Assembly: GCA_030374765.1 (NCBI GenBank)
Contig: JARGXX010000092.1
Span: forward strand, 1,302,001-1,366,000
DNA length: 64,000 nt
Source of the DNA: Agarophyton chilense
Lineage: Eukaryota > Rhodophyta > Florideophyceae > Gracilariales > Gracilariaceae
Reading direction: 5' to 3'
Shown here: one piece after another, positions 10,686 to 20,597 of the stretch
Numbering within the stretch: position 1 is the stretch's first letter
How the letters are laid out: the number at the start of each line of letters is the position of its first letter
Made by a program: the position numbers and the translations under genes
Notes under the pieces: model-generated
The model's input: only the letters and a program-made list of their open reading frames with translations
The model's database searches: none
What the model was told of the DNA's origin: nothing

Positions 10686-11436
10686 GTTGCATTCAAATTT
10701 GACTATGACATGATTTAGTTTGAGAATATCCACGCCGTGTAGGATTCAAACGTTTCAATGCCTGGCTTTTTGGCCCACTTTTGTGATGTAAGAACCGGTA
10801 TGAGTAAAGGGGGAAAACATAGTTTTACGAGCAAGAAATGCGAGGATCAAGAGCTGTAGCGGGTTGGTGCGTTGCCATTTTGTGGGGAAACTTCAAAAAG
10901 ACAAAAGGTCTGTAAGGGGAATTACCTAGAGGCCGTCGGAAAAAAAATTGCCAGTGAACAGTTCTGCAGATATCGTGACAGTCTGCGAAGAGTGGCGCTT
11001 TGTACAATCGATAGAAGAAAGTCGCCATAGCAATCGCTATGAGATGTGACGGGGGCGAATCTGGATAGTGATAGTCAAACTCCAAGTCATACATCACATA
11101 TTTACTAATAGAATGAAGACTGCAGTCAAATGAGGACATGTTGGTTATAAAATATGCTTTGAATGTGGTAGAAACTACGTTATATAACGGCCATTCTACA
11201 CAGCTTTAGGTCAACGTGATACAGTCACGCCTCTAAACTAGAGTACAGTTTTGCAACAAAGACAATATACTCGTCCTGAATCACAGTCAAATACTACGCA
11301 TTCACGAAGAATACCTACGCAGTGTCTTCATTGGCGTCATAGTCAGGTTTGTAAGCTGCTTCAAGTGCCTTAGATACCAAGAAGTAGGTGCTAGCAGCTT
11401 GAAGACAACTAGTGCTTGATTACTTCTCAGGCTGGT
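10686..11436. other. Intergenic, no supported gene
   Basis: A 104-codon minus-strand frame at 10825-11139 has no recognisable motif. Otherwise nothing seen. Confidence 0.35.
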
Positions 11437-13239
11437 CTAAATGGAAACCATCGTAACGCCGTGAGACTGGTTGTCGGCAGCAGGCCGTAGACCAGAAACA
11501 TCGATTCTTGGAATTACTTCTCTTTTCCCTTTCATAGCGATAGCTGTACCTTGGCAACTCAAATAATTGCAAGCCTTACAACACATTTCGCTTTGCACAA
11601 TGTAGGAGTAAATCACGTTTTCTAAAACATGGCACTCCACTGAGCAGCAGTTTTCCATAACATTTGAGACCGGTGCTACTCGCGGGACATACTGCCATCC
11701 AGAAGGGCACCTTACTCGAACGCCATTATTTATAGAGTTGCTGCCTTGGTATCCTTTATCCACACCTTCCCTCTTCAAAAGAGCCTTCGCCACATTGTAG
11801 GCTTTTTGTAGGAAGACTACGGAAATCTCCTCTGTTATTCGCCTTGTTACCCTTCTCATATACACAGAGTTTTTAACATTTTGTAGAACCACTGGCCTGC
11901 CATGACTGTCAATAGACGATAAAAACGTTATGTCTTCTTCGAAGAAAAAGTAAGCAACACGGATAATAAGCGAGAAATACACAGCTGATGGAATATCTAC
12001 ACCATGAAAACCTTCTGGAGGAAATGCGGATGCTGTGGAATATGTAGCATCCTTCAATATAGGTTCGGTATATTCATATAGATCCAGAAATAGGTCAAAT
12101 GGAATGAGACTTGGTTTCCCTTCTTTTCTTTCACATTGAGATCGAACATAGGCGATAGAAACTGCTTCGCGAAGGAGCTTTTCAGCCTCTTTGTCTTCGG
12201 AATCACTGAGAAGAATGTGAGTGGCCAGTCCCACGGTGTACGCTATATAATGACCAACTGGAAGCCCTACAGAGTCGTTTCTGAACATTTCACATTTAGA
12301 GTCATCCCCCTCGTCAGCAAGGAGAAGCTCCTTGCTTCGAGGGAACACAGGGTCTATTAAGCCGCCGCGACCTGGGTCGTCTTCGAAAAGAAGAATGCTT
12401 TCGACGGTGCTCTTCTTTGCGAGTAGAATAGCATCTTTTTCCTTCGAAGAGATATTCGGTAACGGATTCGATGCAATCTTGTGGTATAGCGGAAACTTTT
12501 GATCTTGAATGCGCTCCAGTCTGTCATTTTCAATAATGAAGTACAGTCGCGATGCAATCTGGTAGTCCATACCATCGTAGAATGCGGCCTCAATGCAAAC
12601 ACTGGCAATTCTCGAGCGCTGGCCCGAACAAAAACACTCATCTCGGGTGAGATATCTAAGAGCTTCGCTGAAAAAATGCTTGACTGTATGTGACGGTATG
12701 CCACGACGAATCAGTTCAACATGGGAGTCATATGTTGCATCGAGAAGATTTCGGAAGGATTTGTGGGATACACATGTAACCCCGACTTCATCCGAATCGT
12801 CAAGGGACTTATTCTTAGAAACCTCATCGGTTGCAGTGATGTTATTTGTCGGATTGGGATTGTTCGAAAACATTTCTGCTGCTGCAGATTGCTGTTGGGT
12901 TTCAGAGCTTTGGTCTCGTGGGGTATTCAGGGCTGGAGCTGGAGCTGGAGCTGAACCCGAGTTGCTCACCGCTGTCGAATATGTGAAGCTGAAGCTTGAG
13001 CTAGGAAAGTTACTCCATTTGGTGCTCGTTTCGTTTCGAAAAGTGTTCTTCGCAGGGTAAGGCGTGGAAAGATGTCGCTTCGTCTGCATACGACTTAGGC
13101 TTTTGGAGCTGACGGCGTCAAAGATTTTAACAGGACCATCGGCCCAAGACCGGGAAATTCGGGACGAAACAGGTAGAAGATGGCGAGCTCGAACCAAAAT
13201 GGATACAGCGGCAAAACCAAAAAGGCAAGTGAGCAGCAT
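11437..13239 (-). CDS. Unknown 600-residue protein with N-terminal hydrophobic segment and Cys-rich C-terminus
   Basis: A long intact frame from an ATG at 13239; I recognise no family. Residues 1-17 (MLLTCLFGFAAVSILVR) look like a signal peptide or membrane anchor, or part of an organelle pre-sequence since Ser/Arg-rich sequence follows. Residues about 85-150 are low complexity, including an Ala-Pro run from a GGAGCT hexamer repeat. The middle (about 160-480) looks helical, with TPR-like spacing in places (AEKLLREAVSIAYVR). The C-terminal 80 residues contain paired cysteines (ENCCSVEC, MCCKACNYLSC) that could bind metal or form disulfides. The size makes chance unlikely; function is open. Confidence 0.7.
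   Translation of the reverse strand: MLLTCLFGFAAVSILVRARHLLPVSSRISRSWADGPVKIFDAVSSKSLSRMQTKRHLSTPYPAKNTFRNETSTKWSNFPSSSFSFTYSTAVSNSGSAPAPAPALNTPRDQSSETQQQSAAAEMFSNNPNPTNNITATDEVSKNKSLDDSDEVGVTCVSHKSFRNLLDATYDSHVELIRRGIPSHTVKHFFSEALRYLTRDECFCSGQRSRIASVCIEAAFYDGMDYQIASRLYFIIENDRLERIQDQKFPLYHKIASNPLPNISSKEKDAILLAKKSTVESILLFEDDPGRGGLIDPVFPRSKELLLADEGDDSKCEMFRNDSVGLPVGHYIAYTVGLATHILLSDSEDKEAEKLLREAVSIAYVRSQCERKEGKPSLIPFDLFLDLYEYTEPILKDATYSTASAFPPEGFHGVDIPSAVYFSLIIRVAYFFFEEDITFLSSIDSHGRPVVLQNVKNSVYMRRVTRRITEEISVVFLQKAYNVAKALLKREGVDKGYQGSNSINNGVRVRCPSGWQYVPRVAPVSNVMENCCSVECHVLENVIYSYIVQSEMCCKACNYLSCQGTAIAMKGKREVIPRIDVSGLRPAADNQSHGVTMVSI
12931..12955 (-). repeat. GGAGCT hexanucleotide repeat inside the 600-residue gene
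   Basis: Four to five in-frame copies of the hexamer encode the Ala-Pro run. The length keeps frame, and such tracts commonly vary in length. Confidence 0.8.
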
Positions 13240-14397
13240 CTTCTAATGTTGTTGAGGAAAAAAGATTCTCGCACATTCGCATGTTGGCACGAGAGAAGGC
13301 AGTGGTCAAAGCGAGGCAGCTTTAATAGTTAGTTTTCGGCTGATGTTCTTTGTCAGGCAATTTAGCCGCGACCCAGTGCCTGTACCAAGGGAAAGAACCA
13401 CATGCCTTTGCAGCGACATTGACATGAATTGCAGATCACCGTTCGGGTAACACCGAACAGGTGCAAATCATGGCGATCTTGAAGGACTCTGGAAGTCTGG
13501 AAAGAAACACCATTCAAATGCACAGCCGGCCAATTCTTCTTCAGAATGGTGTTTCGAATATGTTGGCTAGCAGTTGGAACAGAGCGTCAAATACACTTGG
13601 TACATAGTGATATTATTCAATAGTCTAATGCTTGCAACGGCGGCCACAAACGGTAGTAAAACGCTCAACATTCAAACATAGACAGTTTCTGATGAGGCAA
13701 GTTCGGTGAGTTTGATCCACAGATGTGGAAAGCTACATTAGGTTTGCAGGTCCGCACCTCCTTCATCGAACTAAAGAGTTCCCAAACAGAGCGGCGCGTT
13801 CGGCACTTCTCAACAGCCCGTCCGACATTCCTGGACTCGGACTCGCCGCACTATTCCGATTTCCGCACCTCCTCTGGAAGAACTTCATATTTGCGTATGA
13901 GGCCAAAACACAGTGTTCGCACCCCTCTTGATCTATCGTGAGCAAAGCGGTTCACATGCAGTTGCAGACCGAATGCTGTGAATCATATAGAATAGTGACC
14001 ATACGCCTGGAAAATTCTGGAAACATTTTTGGGACTTCAGGAAAAAAGAAAATTACAGTGGAAGAATTCTGCAATGGACTCGTGACAAAACGCAGTGAAA
14101 ACGCCTGGTTGGTAGAGGATTTACGCAGTGGCATAATTCGGGCCAAAGGCGAAAATACACGACGTATCGTATGTAGCGAATAGATTGAATTGAAACCAAT
14201 AAACGAGCAGGGACACAACTCGGCATGCTCACCATGCGCCGTGGTACCCAACTCAATCACACCGTACGGGCGCATATGAACACAGCAAGTCAGGACTCTC
14301 CATGTCCATCCCTAATCCAATCACAATACAGGAACCCAACTCAACGCCTGGAGACTAGTCATCGACCGCCAAGTCTCCACGCATATGCGGTCATGAG
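13240..14397. other. Intergenic, no gene recognised
   Basis: Over 1.1 kb with only short overlapping frames. The left end must hold the promoter of the 600-residue minus-strand gene. The right end may include further 5' decay products of the TPR pseudogene. Confidence 0.35.
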
Positions 14398-15145
14398 CTG
14401 TCCAGTTTTGGCTCCTGATTTCAAAGTCAATGTCCTCACAACCATGTCAACATGCCGCTAAAGCGCTTTGACGAAACTGAGACAGATTGTAGACAAGCGA
14501 TTGAACTGGGTGCCAATTTTGTGCGACTGCAAGAACGATTGGCTCATCTTAACCGAATCCTGGTCAGGACGGCAGATGAAGTTCCGGTACTGAAGGAGGC
14601 GTTGAAGTTAAACGAGTCGAAGCAAAAAAAAAGAGACAGCTACAAGACGCGTAAAATTGTTTTGCCATAAGCGGCGGTAGCTCAGAAGCAATAACAGGCA
14701 AAAGTGAAGGGGAGCCAAACGACGGCGTTGCCGTCGCTGGTGCATTTGACGGTTGGCGCGAATGGAAACTTTAAAGAGATTATTTCTAAGATAGAACGCG
14801 ACGTAATTAGTAACAGGGATAACATGATGGATATTAATGTTCCGTGTGAGGTTTTGGACGACTGGTTGGAGAATAGCGGGCTGCAGCAGATGCAAAATAT
14901 GCTTATTTAGAACCCTGAGATGGTGCAGCAGACCATGTAGAGGATGATTCGTGGCGAGCTGCCGGCGCTGACGCCGCGAATGGAAAACGCATGGGTTCGA
15001 TCACTTCCTGAATCGACTCAAGGAAAGAACATCGCTTTTTGACGGACTGGAGGAGCACTCGCTGGAATAAGAACGACGCGTGCAGCGCGCCCGACAGAAA
15101 TTTGAATCAAGACGTGCCGCTAAACGAGTCAAGGCGTCGCAATGA
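14398..15145 (+). pseudogene. Decayed TPR plus Sti1-like chaperone-adaptor gene
   Basis: Three frames read as one degraded protein. 14398-14461 (PDFKVNVLT) passes into 14452-14970, with a TPR-like helix pair (FDETETDCRQAIEL) and an Sti1-type asparagine/proline-methionine block (GLQQMQNMLI, NPEMVQQTM). It then shifts frame to 14990-15145, ending in a basic coiled tail (ERRVQRARQKF). In-frame stops lie at 14668 (TAA), 14692 (TAA), 14908 (TAG), 14938 (TAG) and 15068 (TAA). All five sit where Gln would suit the context (Gln-rich linker, Sti1 repeat). The domain pair occurs in Hop/Sgt/Hip/Tic40-like co-chaperones; I cannot say which. Two frameshifts and five stops make a functional gene unlikely. 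Confidence 0.6.
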
Positions 15146-15473
15146 ATCGATAACTCAGGTTTTTGGCAGGTGGAGTGTCAGATTCAGTTCGGTACAGTGG
15201 ATCAATAGGTGATGCGCGAAGTAGAAGTCAGCGATATCTATGGGCATTGGAACAGTGTGCCAATTAGTTATTACCATGGAGGACATCAGCGACATGCAAT
15301 TTTACTACTTCTTACCCTACACAGAAAGCAAAATAATGCCTTTATCGCTGATGGACTCTCTGAATGATCTCTAGTGCTCTAAAGTATGCTCTTTCTATTT
15401 CAGAACGTTTTGGGGCAGATAGAAGGCACGCACTAGAGTCTTGCGAAGATTGATTACTGAAAGCTTTAGTCGT
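15146..15473. other. Intergenic, nothing recognised
   Basis: About 330 bases between the TPR pseudogene and the truncated gene remnant, with no frame of note. Confidence 0.35.
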
Positions 15474-15839
15474 TCAAACTGTCTTTCTACCCGAATCAGG
15501 GGCCTCGACTCTTTTTTTCTTCCTATTAAATTGCTCTGGTAAACTCTTCATCCGATTTTCAGGTCTCATGGAAGCCATATTTGGGGCTCGGATGATCGAG
15601 AGGTCTGCTGTCTTTGCTGAAGATACGTTGAATACGATGTGGTTCGACTGCTTAGAATATACGTATTCAAGTTTATCTGCAGCTGAAACGTCTGGAAGGT
15701 ATCCGTTCGACAGAGATTCTTTCATGGTTCCGAGAACTCTGTAGACACTCTCCAGCGCCGTTATGCCCATGTTTGCGACAAGTCGATGAATTTGATCATA
15801 GAGAACTTTTCCCTCCGAGTATTGGAAATAGTTTCGGAG
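15474..15839 (-). pseudogene. 3' remnant of an unknown gene cut at the retroelement border
   Basis: About 120 codons of open minus-strand frame (starting LRNYFQYSEGKVLYDQ, ending in a basic tail KKKRVEAPDSGRKTV) run straight into the terminal base of element A's LTR at 15840. The first codons of the longer frame, up to 15905, are LTR sequence. The natural 5' part is missing here, and I did not find it beyond the nest. The family is not recognised. It may be a whole-gene casualty of the insertion, or a chance frame. Confidence 0.4.
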
Positions 15840-16728
15840 TGTAGGACAACGCTTGGAGCGGAGACACCACGAAGATGTTCGGGATCTTCCTCTCTTGAGA
15901 GACACGCCTCAGGCGAAGAAGACGCGTCCCATCAGAGCACAGAAACAGAGCCACTCTGGAGAGGCACGACGAAGTCGGGTGTAAAACCGAGGCCAATCCT
16001 GCGGGATATACCTAGAGTATTTAGGTGAGCACGGCACAGTCCGGGGTGTGACCAATCCTAAGCGGAGTGGTATCACGGCGGTTGTCGGAAAAGGAGCGAG
16101 GAAACACTCGTATGAGGTGGACGAGCGGGGTGAGTGAGGCGGCCACTCACGAGAGCCAAAAAGGAGAACGAGAGAAAAACGGGGGCGAACCCCTATACAG
16201 GGGCGAGACTACGACAAGTGTCGGAGATTAAATATGAACCCACGGTGGTGGTAGCACTCTGGTCGACAGAGGGGTGGATGAACTAACGTGCGACGGGCGC
16301 TCACGCAGTATGCAGTGAAGAAGCGCCGAAGGCGAAAAGTTCAGAGCCAAGACTCCCTCCTTGGAATCTCCCAAGAGGGTGTTTACTGTGAAGCAGTGCT
16401 CAACCTCCTATGTAGTGTGGCGCGTGGCCCCTGACAGTGGGCGCGGGCCCGAAAAATAGACACTAAATAGCGATAGCGTAGCTAAATAAATACTAAAAAA
16501 ACAGTAAATAATACTAACCATTATGTAGAATCCGGGCCACGCGTGGCACGCCTCGCACTCCAGCGTCGGCATCCGTGCAGTCCACGTGTTCCACCAGTGT
16601 GCACTTCCGGTCCTAACTGGCCGTCAGCATGCAATAGAGGTATAGCTTGTCATAGACCAAGCTAGTCATCAAGCGAGCGAACTCTCTAAGTCCTGCGAAG
16701 AAACCCCCTTGAAGGGCATTGTCCTTCA
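15840..16728 (-). repeat. 3' LTR of element A (889 bp)
   Basis: Complete LTR read on the minus strand: starts TGAAGGACAA next to the polypurine tract and ends TTGTCCTACA, so the termini form an imperfect 10-base inverted repeat. Length equals B's 5' LTR. Over the first about 265 bases compared by eye it differs from A's own 5' LTR at about 14 sites. Confidence 0.9.
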
Positions 16729-16763
16729 TATCCCCCTCCTTAGGTGACGAACACGCCGTCGAC

Positions 16764-18632
16764 ATGGCGGGGAGGCAACGGTCCAACCGGCATAAGAGCG
16801 AGCCGCGTAACGCGTCCAGCGACCACTCGACTGTCGAAGGCAGAGCTGCACAACCGAACAACAAACGCACCAACGCGGTAACCACTCCTCGAACTTCGAG
16901 CGCTCTTCCTCATCGTACTCCAACTTCCCGCGACCACATCCCGATACCTCGGCGACCAGTACTCTCGATGAACGGTGGTAAAAATCCCCGCCGGGGTTAC
17001 TTCTCCGGTTTCCATTCGGCTCCCCTTTCGCGGGGGAGTGCCTCGTCAACCGCGCCGATCCGAACCCGGGGTCCCGTTGAAGCTTCAAGCCACACCACTC
17101 CTGCGGAGGACACCTGGCCCAGTTACGACGAACTCGTCGGGTTAAACCCGCGTCAACATGGGGTGATTTTCCGGAGAGCTCCGTGGTTCCATCCGACAGC
17201 GATTTTCGACGAAGAACTCGTGGCCGCGTATGCTGATGGCAATGCGCGTCTCCCGGGCGAGCTGCCAACTTTGATCACCACTTCGTGGGACTGGCGACGC
17301 CATGTGGCGGTTCCCGATCACGCGATTCTGCAGCGAAGGCGCGAGTCGGCGGAAGAGGCGCATTGTATATTCGTCCGCATCGGCTACTCACGGATCACCC
17401 GGGCGAACTTCCAATACCCCATCCCCGACGAATTCGGCTTTGACCTACGGATGTACCGGACTCAGGGTGAGATCGGCTATTGTGACCGCCTTGCGGCGTT
17501 GGAAACTTACGCATGGCGCGGCCAACCGCGAGCGCGTCAAGAAGCGATCTGCTGGGTCCGTCCGATCATTCGGGCCGAGTTCCGTCACCTTTGTCGTGAT
17601 TCTCGATATCGGTGGTTACAGAACTTTATCCGCGAGGAGCGTCGGGGCAGGTCCCGCTTTGGGTTCCTTGTCCCTTATCAGAACACGGAGATAAACCGGA
17701 TTAGTCCCTTCTATCAGTTCGGGCGATACGTTCCCCTGCCTGGGTGGTGGTTCTCCGTCGAGGTGTGCCGGGGATGTTACGTGGAGTTGCCTCCAGTCGT
17801 CTCCTATCTGGGATCGTACCTCATCGAGGATCCGCACTCCGGCTTATGGTCCGTGGTCCTAACCGAATGGGCAGTCCGCGCCGCGGCGTACAGCTTGTGG
17901 GAAGCCTACGACCAGTATCGACTGTGGTATCTTCCTACGCGTTTGCGTGGTTACATCCGGTAGCTGGACCTTCGACTCCCTCTTGGAGGTGTCAATAACG
18001 CTGATGAAGCTCAGGAACTCATCGACATCATTGGGCGTGTCGACTGGGCTGTCGTGCCTGTCCGGCAGAGCGGCCGTGGTCAAGAAGCCGGTGGGGCTGA
18101 TCGGTCTCCGGGGCGTCGCACGCCGTCGGCGGGAGATCTCATCTTCTTTAACCCATGGGAGCAGCAAGAGATCTCCGAGGCGGAGGCGTCGGCACTCCGG
18201 ACGGCTCCGCGAGGCATACCATATGGGCACCCCGTGGGGTTTGTCAACTCGGATGAGTTCTACTACGCCTGTGGCGGTGATGATCTCCCGGAGGAGGAGG
18301 GCGAATACCGTGGCGACGATGTCATTGAAGACGTTGGAGATCCCGATGGTGCCGATACTACGGCGCAGCCGGCGCAGGGAGCGACTCACGCAGGTGCGGC
18401 CGTCGATCCAGTGGCGGCGGCGTTGCCGGACGAACCGGAAGTTATCGAGGTTCCCATACGCCCAGAGGCGGTCGTGATCTCCCAGTTCCCTCGGGGTCTT
18501 GTACTGAACGCGCAAGCGGCGAGCGGCCACATTGGTGCGATGAGAGACGCCCTCTTGGCCCGCCTGACCGGCGGAAGTAACTCTGCTAGCGATTCGGTTG
18601 GCGCGCACGGCAATCCGGGGTTTTCCAACTAA
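16764..18632 (+). pseudogene. Antisense accessory ORF of element A (one in-frame TAG)
   Basis: This frame runs opposite to gag-pol, from an ATG 35 bases past the LTR edge to a TAA at 18632. A single TAG at 17961-17963 splits 399 residues from a C-terminal 220. The intact homologue in element C has Gln at that place. The protein starts basic and disordered, has a YFSGF motif, then a conserved core: FGFDLRMYRTQGE, RPIIRAEFRHL, RSRFGFLVPY, GRYVPLPGWW, ELPPVVSYLGSYL, EWAVRAAA, and a later FFNPWEQQ...GHPVGF block. Both halves align with element C's antisense protein, so this is real coding sequence and not a shadow. No known family recognised. The pol strand has no matching gene here. Confidence 0.75.
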
Positions 18633-18844
18633 TCCCTTGTGATCTTGGTTAGTATATCCCGCTGTGCGGTAGTGTGTGCAGCAACTTCGAAAATAGTAAA
18701 CTGCATCCGTCTATGACGTATTTGTTTTCTTTATTCTCTTCCACTTCTTCTGAGTGTTCTTCTCCAGACCTTCTGTGCATCTTCTCCTTCTTCCAATGGT
18801 CCTTATCCAGATCTTCTGTTCCTTTATCCCCATCGGGTGTCTTT

Positions 18845-19279
18845 TTATCCCATTTGGGCTCGGTCTATGGTAGCCGGTAAAGCCGTGATAGTACGACGAT
18901 GATACTGTACCACCTTCGACCGAGGTAGGTGCTCTATCGGTTCGTCTGAATCCCATTCGGGGCCGTACCCGTACCAACGGACCAAGTATTGGATAGACCC
19001 CTCTGGGTGGTAGGAGTGCTCCAAAATGCGTCCGACCACGAACTCTTGTCGGTACACTTCCCGGCCATCCGGTATGACGGTATCGCTATTTACGGGTGGT
19101 AACCGTCCTGAGCCAGGGGGTACCGAAGTGATCACGCGTTGGGCGGCTTCGCTCCGGTCGGACCGTGTAGCGCGCATGGCAGTCCTTGGCTGAGTAGAAT
19201 GTCGACCCGACTTCGGCAGTTCATTTTCCCCAAGTGCCGGGCTTGTTTCGGCGCTTCCCACTCCGGTTGGAGGGCCCAC
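18845..19279 (-). CDS. Chromodomain segment of element A (separate frame from integrase)
   Basis: C-terminal part carries a chromodomain: EFVVGRILEHSYHP, then YLVRWYGYGPEWDSDEPIEHL, with the hydrophobic strand and WYGY/EP signature of retroelement chromodomains. In chromoviruses this module sits at the integrase C-terminus and directs insertion by binding modified histone tails. Here it lies in a different frame from the integrase tail ending at 19349, so a frameshift or other recoding would be needed. Elements B and C show the same separation. Confidence 0.8.
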   Translation of the reverse strand: MGPPTGVGSAETSPALGENELPKSGRHSTQPRTAMRATRSDRSEAAQRVITSVPPGSGRLPPVNSDTVIPDGREVYRQEFVVGRILEHSYHPEGSIQYLVRWYGYGPEWDSDEPIEHLPRSKVVQYHRRTITALPATIDRAQMG

Positions 19280-19348
19280 ACCGGCGGGTAACCCGGGTGG
19301 TCGTTCCGCTAATCGGCGTGGTGAAGCTCGCTTCGGCGGTGAGATTCG

Positions 19349-20563
19349 CTAGGGCAGTGGCGCATTGTCGCACATCTCTGTCCCACGGCGAGGTTCCGTG
19401 TAGTCACGTGAGCGTTCCAATGGCTGGCTGTCTGGCGTCGGCGCCGTGGATGTATCTGCCTCCCTGTGCGGGGTACTTGGCGGTGCGTCTTCCACTCGTA
19501 CTCTATCAGGCTGCGGTACGTCGAGCGCATTTGCATTCCGTGTTGCACGTGTGGTGACACCTCGGCGAGTGTTGGTGGCGTTATCCGCAGCTGCAGTCTG
19601 AGGCTTGTATAGCGACTGCGTCGAGTCGTGCAGGACGTCGGTATCAGGCACCCCTGACGGGCGAAGAATGACACGCGACGGTGCGGCGTTTCCAGCGACG
19701 GCATTGACCGGATTACGACGGCTGTCGGGCGCCTCCCCCTCCTTAGAAGATGCACCGGGGTTGGTGTCCGTCGGGTGGACTGGGGAGGAGCGACGAATGC
19801 GCGACACGATTCCTTGCGGGTTGGGCGCCGCGGGTAGCGGAAGGTCAGACAAACCCCGAGATGGATGTGGTAACGCGTAGGGATGCGGGTGGACCTGGGG
19901 TAAGGGGGTCGATGTATCCGTTTCAACGGGAGCAGTCACACCAGTAGGTTGGGATGTTAAAGGCGGAGGAGCCGATACCACGCGATCGCGGGAGATGCGT
20001 TCGTGATTACCAGCGAGTTCAATAACGACAGTGTCCGGAGCCACCGAAATAACCCGAAAGGGGCCGTCGGCAACGGGTGACAGCTTGTGGCGTTTCTCCT
20101 TCTCTGGGTTCCAATACTCCTTGCGGATGAATACATAACCGTCGGGGGCGAGACGTGGCGGCGAGCGAGGGGCTCTGGCATCAAATTCACGCTTGTAAGC
20201 GGCCTTGGCTCGGCCCATTGAACGCCTTGCGGCGGGAACGAGCTTCGTGAGCCAAGTTTTCCACGCTTCGCGGTAAGCAGTCGGTAAAGGAAAGGTATCC
20301 AGCGTGGGCTGTGGTTTCAGCGCCACGGGCGGTGGGGTACGGGACAGTATCAGCTCGAAGGGCGTTAATCCAGTTGTCCTGTACACCTGCGTATTGTACG
20401 CAAAGGTGAGCGCATCAGTGAACAAGTCCCAATCTTTGGGGTGGTCTGCAACGTATGAACGGATTGTCGCAAGTAATGTCCGGTTGAACCGTTCGGCCTG
20501 CCCATTAGTTTGGGGGTGATAAGTGGTCGTGAACAGGTTGTTAATGTCCAAGATGCGACACAC
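19349..20563 (-). pseudogene. Integrase C-terminal part and proline-rich tail, element A
   Basis: Continues the integrase after a one-base shift near 20615. It carries the catalytic Glu in NGQAERFNRTL, preceded by TTYHPQTNG, then the GPY/F-type region (YKLSP/HKLSPVADGPFRV). A long Pro/Ser/Thr-rich tail follows and includes a KEGE codon group that repeats the polypurine tract sequence. The frame ends in CDNAPLP before the chromodomain frame. It is not contiguous with 20598-23810, so integrase is broken. Confidence 0.8.
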
Positions 20564-20597
20564 ATCCTCGAAGAAACGAGAGGCGAACTGTCTCCCG

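Noticed and set aside
10287-10733. 148-codon frame antisense to the MAPEG-like gene
   Set aside because: No motif; the plus-strand frame has the recognisable family block.
10825-11139. 104-codon minus-strand frame
   Set aside because: No motif, promoter or neighbour evidence; within chance expectation.
14398-15145. Alternative genetic code with TAA/TAG as Gln
   Set aside because: RPC2 and uL4 end normally at TAA and lack internal TAA/TAG; frameshifts in the same locus point to a pseudogene.
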